Assembly: GCF_003054445.1 (NCBI RefSeq)
Contig: NC_042507.1
Coordinates: forward strand, 620,001-684,000
Direction of reading: 5' to 3'
DNA length: 64,000 nucleotides
Source: Pichia kudriavzevii
Taxonomy: Eukaryota > Ascomycota > Pichiomycetes > Pichiales > Pichiaceae
The translations under genes and the position numbers were made by a program. The notes under the pieces were generated by a model. The model was not told where the DNA came from and searched no databases. It saw nothing but the letters and a program-made list of their open reading frames with translations. Positions 45,588 to 55,231 of the stretch are shown here, piece by piece. How positions within the stretch are numbered: the first letter of the stretch is position 1; every line of letters begins with the position of its first letter.

Positions 45588-46580
45588 CTATTTCCCACCA
45601 CCAAGGAAACTACCCATCATGTCCTGCAATAAATTAGACTGTTTTTTAATAAAGGAAATATTGTAGTAAATACCGGCAATTTCGTTTATCCTCTCCAACA
45701 AACCATCGTAAGTTTTGATAATATCCTGGTACCGTTTTATCAAAAGCTGAAACACGTTGGCATCTTCAATCTTACCTCTACTCAACAGTGTGGTTAACAG
45801 CTGGAGAAAATTTACCAATTTCTGGCAATTGAGTAATTTGTCGTTGAGGTTTGTCTCTTCTGGACCGTCAAATATGAACATACCATCAATGGCCTCAGTC
45901 TGCAGGTCTGGTTGATCCTTTTGAAACCTCTCCATAAATTCGTTGATTGCCATCCTAGCAAACTTTACATTCTTAATCGCCAAATATGGTAACACAGTTC
46001 TTGCAAGGTACAGACCAAAATCGTTGGTAACTTTGGAGGTTTTCCATGTCTTGTATTCGAGGTCAATAATCATTTCTAATGCTTTAGCATCTTCAGAGAG
46101 GAACAAGTATCCTTCACTTTGGCTGATTAGCGAAACATTGCCACTGTTGTACAGTTTGGAACCTAACAAAAAGTTCAGCTTTGGCAATCCTACAGAATTG
46201 CCCAGTTTCGAGGTGAGAAATTTGGACGTCTCCTTTGCCAAGTTACCCAAGTTGGCATCGGTGTCAGGGAAAAGTGTAATCAAACTCATGATCTTGTTGA
46301 CATCGTCCCTCTCAAACAAGTCAATCTCTTTGTTCTCATCCTGAAAAACTTCAAGCATGTAAAGGTACAAGTCTGCTGCCTCATCATATTGCTTGCTCTC
46401 TAGTAAAATCATTGTGCTTTGATAAAGCAATGAAACTGCTGCTTCGTAGTTCTTGGCATGGACATATCTGTTAGTAATGGACCTGATAGTTTGCTGTGCT
46501 TCGTAATACGATCCATTGTTAATTCTTTCCCTGAATCGAGCAAGTGACTTTTTCAACTTGTTTTCAACTAAGCTTGTCAT
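45588..46580 (-). CDS. GET4: Get4, tail-anchored protein targeting factor
   Basis: The product has 330 residues, about the size of yeast Get4 (312). With Get5 and Sgt2, Get4 hands tail-anchored proteins to Get3 for insertion into the ER. The protein is an alpha-alpha superhelix. Family segments are SLARFRERINNGSYYEAQQT and IRSITNRYVHAKNYEAAVSLL at the start, and LNDKLLNCQKLVNFLQLLTTLLSRG in the C-terminal half. The Gly-rich end is DMMGSFLGGGK, as in Get4 proteins. No membrane segment. Start ATG at 46580; divergent from the next gene, 292 bases between starts. Confidence 0.92.
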   Translation of the reverse strand: MTSLVENKLKKSLARFRERINNGSYYEAQQTIRSITNRYVHAKNYEAAVSLLYQSTMILLESKQYDEAADLYLYMLEVFQDENKEIDLFERDDVNKIMSLITLFPDTDANLGNLAKETSKFLTSKLGNSVGLPKLNFLLGSKLYNSGNVSLISQSEGYLFLSEDAKALEMIIDLEYKTWKTSKVTNDFGLYLARTVLPYLAIKNVKFARMAINEFMERFQKDQPDLQTEAIDGMFIFDGPEETNLNDKLLNCQKLVNFLQLLTTLLSRGKIEDANVFQLLIKRYQDIIKTYDGLLERINEIAGIYYNISFIKKQSNLLQDMMGSFLGGGK

Positions 46581-46872
46581 TGGGCCTATTGGTATGACTG
46601 GCTTCCTGGCGCACTACAACAGTCTCTTGCCTTCATTTAAAATCGTCTTAGATGTTGCAATTGACGTGGTGATTATTCTGTGTGCGAACTTCATAAAAAA
46701 ATTACGCTTTATTTATTTTATTTATAGGGGGAGCTTTATTTATACGTCACTCTATATAGTTTTCTAGTCTAGCTCTTTCGGAATCTACCTACGTTTTTAC
46801 TTACAACGCTTGATTTGTTATTGTTGACTATCATTTCTTAAAATAGGGTCTTTCCTCATTGATTACTCCTTA

Positions 46873-48231
46873 ATGTCCTTTTTTAAAAAAAACTTTTCAA
46901 GTTTAAACTCAAATAATTCTCTCCCGCATTCCTCAGATATGGAGGACGACCAGTTCTCAAAAGTTGCTAATCCCATTCAACCTCCTGAAAACACGCCTCC
47001 TAAAAGAACACATACCATTGAATCAAGTTTTGATGAATTAATTCCCGTAAAGAAACAAAAATCTGGTAAAAATAAAAATATTATTAATCGGAGTGTAATC
47101 GCTGATAACCTACACAGTAGGCAGACTCCGAACTTAAATAAAAAGGACCTCCCACATACCAAGAGAAGGAGTAAATCGCATGTTTATATTGCTTCAACTA
47201 ACAATGCTCCTGATGTGGATATGCTCTCCCAAGTTCTGGAGCATAGCCATAAAGGGGTTTCCGATGACATGAAATTTATGGACGTGGATGGGTATAAGGA
47301 AAGAGCAGTTCAAAGAGAAAGTGAGTTCCAAAAATATCTTAGAGCCAGAGAGGAAAGAGACAGAACATCAAATGGTCCAAAGAAAAGTATCACAAAGTCG
47401 TATATAGATGCCAAGCTTGATAGCTCAACGTTTTCTACATCGGATATTGGGATCTATTCTAAGGAGAAACTTGCGCTTAGCTCTTTTTCTCACGGTAAGG
47501 ATAACCAGAAGAAACAGTCAGCCGGTGAACTTTCAATTGGAAGCTTGCTATTGGGTACAGAGAAAAAGGAAAGCTTGAAAAAGGAATTTGAATACAGAAA
47601 ACCATATATCACTCCCAAAATACTTGCAAAAAAGACTGATATAGTCAAGCTTGTCAACACTTACAAAGACATTGTCAGTGGAATTCTTAATGGCGAGGTT
47701 GGATCTTATTTCTATAATGATGTAAAAAGGTTACAGCAGGGTTCTAAATTAATGACAATAAAAGATGATGAAATTATAAATCTTCCCAAAAACAAGTACT
47801 ATGGTTATATTGGAGCTGTTCGTGGGTTTCATATTGGTAAAGCAATACAGGAAAATCCAGATATATCTCTCCTTTTGAGGAAAAAAATGAAGTTCAATAA
47901 GGTAATCAAATTCCTGGGAATAGACAACTTCACACAATATGTGCTAGCACCTGAAATAATAGCGCATCTGACCATGAAGATAGGGAAACTACCAGATTTG
48001 GACTCTGCATATGATGAGATGGAGGAGACTAATCAATACGGTATGTTTGTTACTAATACATACGAACTTGAAAGCGATGAGCAGGTTGAAACGATAGATA
48101 CTTCCTCTCAGGAGGAAATGGTATCCACAACCTTACCTTCTACGTTGTTGGTAAGCAGCGACGATGATCATACATTAGATGATGAAGATTTTATGAATAC
48201 AATATCTGAAGCTATCCTATCAAAGAAATAG
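46873..48231 (+). CDS. RTC4: Rtc4-like nuclear protein
   Basis: The product has 452 residues; yeast Rtc4 has 401. The first ~220 residues are disordered and basic/Ser-rich with possible nuclear signals (VKKQKSGKNK, HTKRRSKSH). The C-terminal part contains an RTC4-type helical domain: VNTYKDIVSGILNGEVGSYFYN at about 257-278, then YYGYIGAVRGFHIGKAI and FLGIDNFTQYVLAPEIIAHL. A strongly acidic tail follows (SSDDDHTLDDEDF). Rtc4 was named in a telomere-capping screen and its molecular role is unknown. Identification rests on the domain order and the YGYxGxxRG-type segment. Start ATG at 46873. Confidence 0.65.
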   Translation: MSFFKKNFSSLNSNNSLPHSSDMEDDQFSKVANPIQPPENTPPKRTHTIESSFDELIPVKKQKSGKNKNIINRSVIADNLHSRQTPNLNKKDLPHTKRRSKSHVYIASTNNAPDVDMLSQVLEHSHKGVSDDMKFMDVDGYKERAVQRESEFQKYLRAREERDRTSNGPKKSITKSYIDAKLDSSTFSTSDIGIYSKEKLALSSFSHGKDNQKKQSAGELSIGSLLLGTEKKESLKKEFEYRKPYITPKILAKKTDIVKLVNTYKDIVSGILNGEVGSYFYNDVKRLQQGSKLMTIKDDEIINLPKNKYYGYIGAVRGFHIGKAIQENPDISLLLRKKMKFNKVIKFLGIDNFTQYVLAPEIIAHLTMKIGKLPDLDSAYDEMEETNQYGMFVTNTYELESDEQVETIDTSSQEEMVSTTLPSTLLVSSDDDHTLDDEDFMNTISEAILSKK

Positions 48232-48464
48232 AGGTGTCATTGCCATTACTTCCATGTACAAAAAGTCCTTCATACAAGTAACCCCACTTTTGAGTTACCT
48301 AATTGGGTTGCAACGAAGGGTGAAAATTTTCTCGATTTTTTTTTCAGTTTTTTTTTTTTTTTCGTTCACTTGGTTGAAAATATGTTGAGTTGTGTGACAA
48401 TTGATGGCAACATTTATTCTTTTCAAGATACGTCTTAAGTAACCAAGAAGAAACAGGAATTAAG

Positions 48465-48938
48465 ATGGCTGGTTTTCCAAGAACATGTTACAAGTGTGGT
48501 TTAGCAGGTCACAAGGCTGAAGATTGTGATCAAGCTGAAAGATTATGTTATAACTGTAAGCAACCAAACCACGAAACCAAGGACTGTCCTTTGCCAAAGC
48601 AAAACACTGAGAAACAATGTTACAACTGTAAGGAAATTGGTCATGTCCAATCCGAATGTCCATTACCAGTTAGAAACAACCAAAAGTGTTTCACTTGTGG
48701 TAAGTTTGGTCACGTTGCTAGGGACTGTCGTGCATCTACCAAGGTCTCTTGTTACAGATGTGGTGGTGCAAACCATTTCGCAAAGGATTGCCAAGCTTCC
48801 GGTCCAAAATGTTACACCTGTGGTTTAACTGGTCACATTTCAAAGGACTGTACTGCTGCACCTTCTGCATCATCTGCAAAGACTTGTTACAACTGTAACC
48901 AAGAAGGTCACATCTCCAGAGAATGTCCATCTGCTTAA
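48465..48938 (+). CDS. GIS2: Gis2, CNBP-like protein with seven CCHC zinc knuckles
   Basis: The product has 157 residues; yeast Gis2 has 153. It consists almost entirely of seven CX2CX4HX4C knuckles: CYKCGLAGHKAEDC, CYNCKQPNHETKDC, CYNCKEIGHVQSEC, CFTCGKFGHVARDC, CYRCGGANHFAKDC, CYTCGLTGHISKDC and CYNCNQEGHISREC. Gis2/CNBP binds mRNA and polysomes and promotes translation. The isolated array with no protease, integrase or capsid partner shows this is a cellular protein. Codon use is strongly biased to preferred codons, which suggests high expression. T-runs at about 48336-48361 lie upstream. Confidence 0.97.
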   Translation: MAGFPRTCYKCGLAGHKAEDCDQAERLCYNCKQPNHETKDCPLPKQNTEKQCYNCKEIGHVQSECPLPVRNNQKCFTCGKFGHVARDCRASTKVSCYRCGGANHFAKDCQASGPKCYTCGLTGHISKDCTAAPSASSAKTCYNCNQEGHISRECPSA

Positions 48939-49515
48939 ACGATTCACCGCTAATATTGTCAGTTGCTTATTGCGCAGATGTGTTCTTTTTATTTAAGGTT
49001 GGAGAATGAATATGTGACTTGAATATGTTATTTTTACAGGCTTTTATCAAAGCATAAAAGTTTGAGGAGAGAAGTCGAAGTAGTTATTTTTTTATTTTCA
49101 CGCTTTCTTTCAATTCTCATATTACTATTTAACTAGTTTAATTACAATTGTTATGAAAAACAACTATTACAAAACAGATGGTTCAAATGTTTTGAAATTT
49201 CAGTTATTTGTTTTTACATGATTTACAATCGAGAAGGAATTCCATTAAAAATTCCTCTTTTATTTTGCAGCATTCAGGTTCTACTTCGTTACAAATAGCT
49301 ATGTTTATTTGGCGACTTGTTCTGTTGAAGTGGGAGATTAAGAAGTGGATCGAGAGAAGTGAAATAGAAGAGGGGTTTGGGAATTTTTCGTTTGTGCGAT
49401 TGGCCATGAATCACGAAATATCTGAGATGTCAGGCGTTTGGACGTTGTGCGACCGTTTTACTGTTGTAGATTATCACTGTAAACAAGTAAACAATACAAA
49501 GCGTATTTTGATCAT
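48939..49515. other. GIS2-FOL1 convergent intergenic region, 577 bases
   Basis: AT-rich and mostly featureless except for a less AT-biased stretch at about 49200-49480 that is open on both strands. A 67-codon frame on the minus strand (49407 to 49204, ATG start) ends with a Cys-containing tail (CNEVEPECCKIKEEF, then DCKSCKNK). I do not recognise it, and it may be chance. Confidence 0.4.
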
Positions 49516-51855
49516 TCAATCAGTTTTTTTTTTCGGTAGAATATTCTTGTAAATAGCATCACCCATCAAACAAACATCTTTCATTTCTTTGAAATCATGA
49601 ACTCTAACAATGTCAGAACCAAATCCTATGCCTGCAGTAATTGATGCACTAGTGCCGTTTATTCTTTCAGCAGCGGTTCCTTTACTGGTAATTGTGCCAA
49701 TGAACTTTTTTCTTGAAGGCCCAAGCAAAATTGGAAGATAATCAAAGCTGATAAATTCCCCTGTTTTGTTGTTGAATTGCTTATATTTGCTAAAGAATGG
49801 CAAGTGCCTGATAAGAATCAAATTTTCATGCAAGGATTTCGCAAAGCCTAAACCTGGATCTAAAATTATCTGCCATCTTCGGATTCCCCTAGCATACATT
49901 TCAGATAATGATTTTGCCAACTCCTTGGAGACTTCAGTCGTAATAACATCCTCTTGGTTTCTTCGTTCGTTAAAAATCTTAATACCTTCTCCATCCTCAG
50001 TTTGTTGATAATTGGTCAAGGAAGCCATAGTGCTTATGTCGCCTCTGGTATGGTTGATGATATATGGAACGTTGTATTTGGCAATAACATCATACATGCT
50101 TTTATCAAATGACCCAGCACTAATATCGTTAATCATATCAGCACCAAGTTTGATAGACTCCTCGGCAACTTTAGCACGATATGTATCAATACTCACAGTA
50201 ATTCTGTCACCATACTTCTCCTTAACGGCTCTTACTACCGGTAGCACCCTATTTAACTCTTCCTCAACAGGTGGCTGGACAGATCCAGGACGGGTTGAAC
50301 AACCACCAATATCAATTATATCGATTTTATTGGCCACCATTTCATCAACTTTCTCCATTGTTCTGTTCAAATTCAAATTCTCTTCTTCTCCATCACTAAA
50401 AGAGTCAGGAGTGACGTTAAGTATCGCCATCAACTGAGTGGGTGTTTTCCGATGAACTAAATCATATTCTAGATACCTAAATGTCGCATTATCTGTAGAT
50501 CTGGTAGGAAGAGGAACCAATGAGATAAGGTCACTTGATTCTTGAATTTCACTAGGTGGAGGAGCGCTTAATAGTAGCTGTTTCATATGATCGTGAACGC
50601 ATTCCGCTGTTACAGGATGTACAAAGTCCGGAGGTAACAACTCACATAAAGGAACTAGCACAAACGAGCGTTCTATCATTCTAATATGAGGAATATTGAG
50701 GTCAGGAGAATTAATAATTGCCGAATCATAGAGGATGATGTCAAGGTCAATGGTTCTCGGACCATTGTTGAACTTCTTCACACGATTCAAAGTTCCATAC
50801 TCGATCTGTTTCAGCACCTTCAAAAGAGCATGTGGTGTTAATGTTGTTGTTATCTTCAAACATCCATTGATAAAATCAGGTTGATTCAAGTAGTACATTG
50901 GCTTGGATTTGTACAACGATGAGGTTTGCAACACTTTTATTTTAGGATGTGCGTTTAATTCAGCAATCGCCTTCATGATATTGTTCAATTGATGCCCCTC
51001 ATTTGATCCAAACGCTAAAAAGGCTATGTGATCCTCCACTTCAAGATCAATTTGGGTTTCTCGATTGAGGTTTGGTATGACGAACTTCTCGGTCGTCAAG
51101 TCATTCTCATCAAACTCTACTAATTCGAAGTCTAGCTTCATAATTTCTTCCCTAGTTTTCCTTGTGGATACTCCCACGTCACTATATTCTATTATATCTG
51201 TTTTTAAGACACAGACTTCACAGTCTGAAGCATCCGGCAGTAACTTATAGATAAGTTTATTGACGTTCAATACCAACGCTTCCACTGTTTTAAAATTAGA
51301 CTTTTCCACATACTTGTAAATCGATTTTCCTACCCCAGCAATATCCGGATCAGTTTTTGAAAAATCAACATCTATTCTGATGTCCAAAACAATAGGTTGT
51401 TTTTGAAATCTTTCAAAAGTATACAAACCAATGATTGTGTTTAAAGAGATATTTTTCAAGTAAATCTTGTCAATTTCAGTTGGGACAATGTTCCCCCAAT
51501 TATCTAATTTCCTATTCAATTCGACATGTGTGTCAAACTTTGGTTCTTTACACTTTAATGTCATTGTAATAGATGAACACACCTGTTTAAATGCCGCTTT
51601 AGACAACAATGACAACCCTAAACTAGAAATGGATTTAAAGCTTTTGGTTTCATTCAGGGCTTCAAAATCTTTGAAATCTTGACAGACAGTAGCATAATTG
51701 ATTGAATATCGCAAATCATCCGTGGATGAAGCTTTGGTAAAATCAGTTTTGAATTTAGTGGTAATGAACAACTCCTTCTTAGTATTGTTGACCAACGCCG
51801 AGAACCTTAAATCCTTCGTCAATACAGTATCTCCATTGTCAGAGATATCACTCAT
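49516..51855 (-). CDS. FOL1: Trifunctional folate synthesis enzyme: dihydroneopterin aldolase / HPPK / dihydropteroate synthase
   Basis: From the ATG at 51855 the product has 779 residues; yeast Fol1 has 824. The N-terminal ~270 residues hold two FolB-like aldolase domains (the second with NTIIGLYTFERFQKQPIVLDI and FKTVEALVLNV). HPPK follows (FLAFGSNEGHQLNNIMKAI near 282; RTIDLDIILYD). Dihydropteroate synthase is at about 475-775 (LNVTPDSFSDG near 485; IDIGGCSTRPG; DPGLGFAKS near 668; LLGPSRKKFIG). The three activities run from dihydroneopterin to dihydropteroate, consuming p-aminobenzoate. The frame stays open upstream of the ATG to 51984, described separately. Confidence 0.95.
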   Translation of the reverse strand: MSDISDNGDTVLTKDLRFSALVNNTKKELFITTKFKTDFTKASSTDDLRYSINYATVCQDFKDFEALNETKSFKSISSLGLSLLSKAAFKQVCSSITMTLKCKEPKFDTHVELNRKLDNWGNIVPTEIDKIYLKNISLNTIIGLYTFERFQKQPIVLDIRIDVDFSKTDPDIAGVGKSIYKYVEKSNFKTVEALVLNVNKLIYKLLPDASDCEVCVLKTDIIEYSDVGVSTRKTREEIMKLDFELVEFDENDLTTEKFVIPNLNRETQIDLEVEDHIAFLAFGSNEGHQLNNIMKAIAELNAHPKIKVLQTSSLYKSKPMYYLNQPDFINGCLKITTTLTPHALLKVLKQIEYGTLNRVKKFNNGPRTIDLDIILYDSAIINSPDLNIPHIRMIERSFVLVPLCELLPPDFVHPVTAECVHDHMKQLLLSAPPPSEIQESSDLISLVPLPTRSTDNATFRYLEYDLVHRKTPTQLMAILNVTPDSFSDGEEENLNLNRTMEKVDEMVANKIDIIDIGGCSTRPGSVQPPVEEELNRVLPVVRAVKEKYGDRITVSIDTYRAKVAEESIKLGADMINDISAGSFDKSMYDVIAKYNVPYIINHTRGDISTMASLTNYQQTEDGEGIKIFNERRNQEDVITTEVSKELAKSLSEMYARGIRRWQIILDPGLGFAKSLHENLILIRHLPFFSKYKQFNNKTGEFISFDYLPILLGPSRKKFIGTITSKGTAAERINGTSASITAGIGFGSDIVRVHDFKEMKDVCLMGDAIYKNILPKKKTD

Positions 51856-51984
51856 TCTAACAATGCAACGTTGTGGTGAACTGGTACCAATTTTCAATGA
51901 TATAGATTTTGGCCGAAACTGAGCAAGCAAGCCACAAATTGGATAAGAGCTAATTTTTCTAGGCGACAACAACTTGGAGTATAC
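51856..51984 (-). other. In-frame open extension upstream of FOL1 ATG, presequence-like, possible UUG start
   Basis: Between an in-frame stop at 51987-51985 and the FOL1 ATG the frame is open for 43 codons with no ATG. Translated from tandem TTG codons at 51972-51967 it gives about 39 residues with no Asp or Glu and several Arg/Lys and Ser (for example SPRKISSYPICGLLAQFRPK). This looks like a mitochondrial targeting sequence. An A lies at -3 of the first TTG. Yeast GRS1 is known to use UUG for its mitochondrial isoform. No splice-signal set that would supply an ATG was found. Confidence 0.45.
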
Positions 51985-52296
51985 TCAATATACCACACGT
52001 AGGTATATTATAGATTTTCTGGAACGCCGGTAAAGATATCGAAATCGTTTTGCTTGCTTCGACCTTACTCCCCCAGAAAATTGGCCTGAAAACTTTAAGG
52101 ATCACAGCAAAATAGGAGAATCGAAAGAAGTAAAATAATTGAGGAGTGGCGCATATACTTAGACGTGGCGAGTGTATTTTTTTTTTCGTATGACAAGGAA
52201 ATGCCTGACAATCAAACGACACTAAAGATGCTTAATTAGAACTAATAGAAGAATCGTTACTCCCTTTATTTTAAAGATAATTAATAACGAGGGGCA

Positions 52297-53709
52297 ATGT
52301 TTAGAAGGTATTTTGCAAGTGCTGTAAAGCAAGCACCAAAGATGGATGTTGCAGACATTGTAATTATTGGAGGTGGCCCAGCGGGATTGAGTTTAGCATC
52401 TGCTATTAAATCCTCTCCGATTTTGAACGATCTTAAGTGCACCTTAGTTGAAGGTGGGAAATTGGCAGTTAGCTTAGAAAAGTTTTACCAAGACCCTCCG
52501 GAGTTTATTGACAAGAGAGTAGTCAGTATTACTCCTGCCACCATGGATTATTTTAAAAAAATTGGGAGTTGGGAGTACGTTAAGGAGGAAAGAATTGAAA
52601 CTTATGATAACATACATACGTATGATGGTGTTTCAGGAGCTAAAATGGAGTTTGATGCTCCTGAAATTGCAACTATGATTGAAAATGTCAATATTCAATC
52701 CATGCTTTTCCAAAGAATTAAGCAGCTAAACGAGGAAACACCTGATAATCAACTGCAGCTTCTAGATGAAACAAAAGTTGTTGATATCAAAGAAGATCCA
52801 AACAATGAATGGCCTATACTGAATTTGAGCAACGGCAATACGATCAAAACTAGACTCCTTATTGGCTGTGATGGCTATAATTCTCCTGTTAGACATTATG
52901 CTAAAATCGAATCTAGAGGATGGTCATATAATAGATGGGGTAATGTTGCTACCTGTAAGTATAAGGACAGCGAGTTTAGACTTTCCACTGGATGGCAAAG
53001 ATTTTTACCAACAGGAACATTGGCATTTTTGCCGTTACCTAACAACTGGTGTAGTTTAGTTTGGGCTGTTCCTCCTGAAATTAGTTCTATTTTGGGGAAG
53101 TTAAATGACGAAGAGTTTACTTTGATGCTCAATGCTGCTGCTAGACTTACACCAGAAGAATTGAATTACTTGTACAAGGTTGCCGATGATGAACAAGAAA
53201 AGTTAGTTGAAGAAGTAAAGTGGAGGTTGGATTTGTTTAAAAAGAAAACCACCCCGGAACAACTCCAAGATTTCCCGTTGGAAATTGACTATATTGTTGC
53301 AGGAAGTAGGGCAAAGTTTCCGCTAAAACTATCGCATGCAGATTCGTATGTTGAAGAACGTGTTGCTTTAGTCGGAGATGCCGCACACACTACGAACCCA
53401 TTGGCCGGTCAAGGATTGAACATGGGCCAAGCAGACGTGAAATGTTTAGTTGAAACCCTAGAAAAGGCACGCATGAGAGGTTTAGATATTGGTACCAAGA
53501 TAGCCATCGAACCGTATTGGTCCGAGAGATTCTTGGCAAACCATGTAATGCTGGGAGTTGTTGACAAGATTCACAAAATCTATTCGACAGAGTTCACTCC
53601 TATTGTATGGGCCAGAACTGTTGGTGTTAATGTCCTTAACTCATTGCCCTTTGTGAAGGACTTTATGGTTGATCAAATCAGCCATTATAATGGACATGGA
53701 AAGAAATGA
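52297..53709 (+). CDS. COQ6: Coq6, flavin monooxygenase of ubiquinone synthesis
   Basis: The product has 470 residues; yeast Coq6 has 479. Coq6 hydroxylates C5 of the CoQ ring and, in yeast, is needed to deaminate p-aminobenzoate-derived intermediates. The FAD site DIVIIGGGPAGLSLASAI is near residues 20-37 and the second FAD motif LVGDAAHTTNPLAGQGLNMG near 357-376. The conserved DG segment is LIGCDGYNSPVRHYA. The N-terminus (MFRRYFASAVKQAPK) is a short mitochondrial presequence. It is divergent from FOL1, 441 bases between the two ATGs. Confidence 0.96.
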   Translation: MFRRYFASAVKQAPKMDVADIVIIGGGPAGLSLASAIKSSPILNDLKCTLVEGGKLAVSLEKFYQDPPEFIDKRVVSITPATMDYFKKIGSWEYVKEERIETYDNIHTYDGVSGAKMEFDAPEIATMIENVNIQSMLFQRIKQLNEETPDNQLQLLDETKVVDIKEDPNNEWPILNLSNGNTIKTRLLIGCDGYNSPVRHYAKIESRGWSYNRWGNVATCKYKDSEFRLSTGWQRFLPTGTLAFLPLPNNWCSLVWAVPPEISSILGKLNDEEFTLMLNAAARLTPEELNYLYKVADDEQEKLVEEVKWRLDLFKKKTTPEQLQDFPLEIDYIVAGSRAKFPLKLSHADSYVEERVALVGDAAHTTNPLAGQGLNMGQADVKCLVETLEKARMRGLDIGTKIAIEPYWSERFLANHVMLGVVDKIHKIYSTEFTPIVWARTVGVNVLNSLPFVKDFMVDQISHYNGHGKK

Positions 53710-53797
53710 ATGTGTTTCTTTTCTTTATAGATTTATTTAAGTTAATGATCAGAAAATGCAATTAGAGAGAGGCCATGTCGATACTATGCGATCCGCG

Positions 53798-53850
53798 AGG
53801 GGGAAGTAATCTCCCCTTTTGGTAAAGTTTAGCGATTTTGGCCAATCGCT
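53798..53850. promoter_or_regulatory. SFA1 upstream elements: paired STRE (AGGGG/CCCCT) and a dyad
   Basis: AGGGG at 53798-53802 and CCCCT at 53813-53817 are stress-response elements in opposite orientation. A perfect 7-bp inverted repeat follows: AGCGATT at 53831-53837 and AATCGCT at 53844-53850, spacer TTGGCC, which also creates a CCAAT pentamer at 53842-53846. These lie 120-175 bases upstream of the SFA1 ATG. Formaldehyde dehydrogenase genes are stress- and formaldehyde-inducible in yeasts; the link to these elements is inference. Confidence 0.5.
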
Positions 53851-53972
53851 AATTTGAAAACTTTATATTTAAGAGAAAGACTTTCCACCATGTTACAGAT
53901 AGACTTTTTTTTCTAATTCTGTTGAACTATTACATAGACAACAATCACCGATTCAAACAAAAAACTAAAAGA

Positions 53973-55231
53973 ATGTCTACCGAGGGAAAGGTATGTACTA
54001 CATCTTATAGATAAGCATCGATATAATACTTTGTTGTTATTGTTTTTGTTCAACATAGATTCATTTGTGATATATGTTACTAACTACAGCCAAACTATTT
54101 GAACAGACTATTACATGTAAAGCTGCTGTTGCATGGGCGCCAAAAACTGATTTAGCCATCGAAACCATTGAAGTTGCACCTCCAAAGGCACATGAGGTCA
54201 GAGTCAAGGTGGACTATACTGGTGTCTGTCACACTGATGCGTACACCTTATCTGGCCAAGATTCCGAAGGTGTATTCCCGGTCATTTTCGGTCACGAAGG
54301 TGCAGGTATTGTCGAGTCTGTTGGTGAAGGTGTTACAAATGTCAAGCCAGGCGATCACGTTGTTTTGTTATACACCCCAGAATGTCGTGAATGTAAGTTC
54401 TGTAAATCTGGAAAGACTAACCTATGTGGTAAGATCAGAGCAACTCAAGGTAAAGGATTGATGCCAGATGGCACCACCAGATTCAAATGCAAGGGCAAGG
54501 AACTTTTCCATTATATGGGATGTTCTTCCTTTGCACAGTATACCGTTGTTGCAGATATTTCCGTTGTTGCGGTTGATTCAAAGGCACCGATGGACAGAAC
54601 CTGTTTGTTGGGATGTGGTATCACCACCGGTTATGGTGCAGCTACAAAGACCGCAGATATCCAAGAAGGTGACACTGTTGCTGTTTTCGGTATTGGATGT
54701 ATTGGCTTATCTGTAATCCAGGGTGCAGCTGAAAGAAAAGCATCCAAGATCATTGCTATTGATATCAACGACAAGAAGAAAGAGTGGGCATTTAAGTTTG
54801 GTGCAACAGACTTTATCAACTCCATGACCGATTTGAAGGAAGGTGAGACAATTGTCTCCAAATTGATTGACATGACCGATGGTGGTTTAGATTACACCTT
54901 TGATTGTACCGGTAACGTCAATGTTATGAGAAATGCGTTAGAAGCATGCCATAAGGGTTGGGGTACATCTATTGTTATTGGTGTCGCAGCAGCAGGTAAG
55001 GAAATCTCCACCAGACCATTCCAGTTAGTCACAGGTAGAAACTGGAGAGGATGCGCCTTTGGTGGTGTCAAAGGTAGAACTGAAATGCCTGCCTTGGTTC
55101 AAAAGTACGTCGATGGTAAGTTGAAGGTTGACGAGTTCATTACTCACAGACATCCACTAGATAAGATTAACCAAGCCTTCCACGATATGCACGATGGTGA
55201 CTGTATCAGAGCCGTCATTAACATGGATTAA
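53973..55231 (+). CDS. SFA1: S-(hydroxymethyl)glutathione dehydrogenase / class III alcohol dehydrogenase (spliced)
   Basis: Exon 1 is 53973-53990 (MSTEGK) and exon 2 is 54107-55231, giving 380 residues (yeast Sfa1 386). It oxidises S-hydroxymethyl-glutathione, the formaldehyde adduct, with NAD+. Exon 2 opens [13 protein letters not shown]. Catalytic zinc ligands lie in [11 protein letters not shown] and [12 protein letters not shown], and structural zinc ligands in [15 protein letters not shown]. The NAD fold has [37 protein letters not shown] is typical of class III enzymes. An in-frame ATG at 54074 lies inside the intron and would give a false N-terminus. Methylotrophic Pichia FLD1 genes have an intron at a similar 5' position. 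Confidence 0.96.
53991..54106 (+). other. Spliceosomal intron of SFA1
   Basis: 116 bases, GTATGT at 53991, TACTAAC at 54078-54084, and acceptor CAG at 54104-54106, about 23 bases past the branch A. An earlier CAG at 54087-54089 is too close to the branch point. Splicing restores MSTEGK-TITCK, the family N-terminus. Confidence 0.95.

Noticed and set aside
48465-48938. CCHC zinc-knuckle array as a retroelement gag fragment
   Set aside because: Seven evenly spaced knuckles with biased codons, a proper start and stop, and no protease, polymerase or terminal repeats make this the cellular gene GIS2.
54074-54106. Alternative SFA1 start at the ATG at 54074
   Set aside because: It lies inside an intron with canonical GTATGT and TACTAAC signals. 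Splicing gives the expected MSTEGKTITCK N-terminus.
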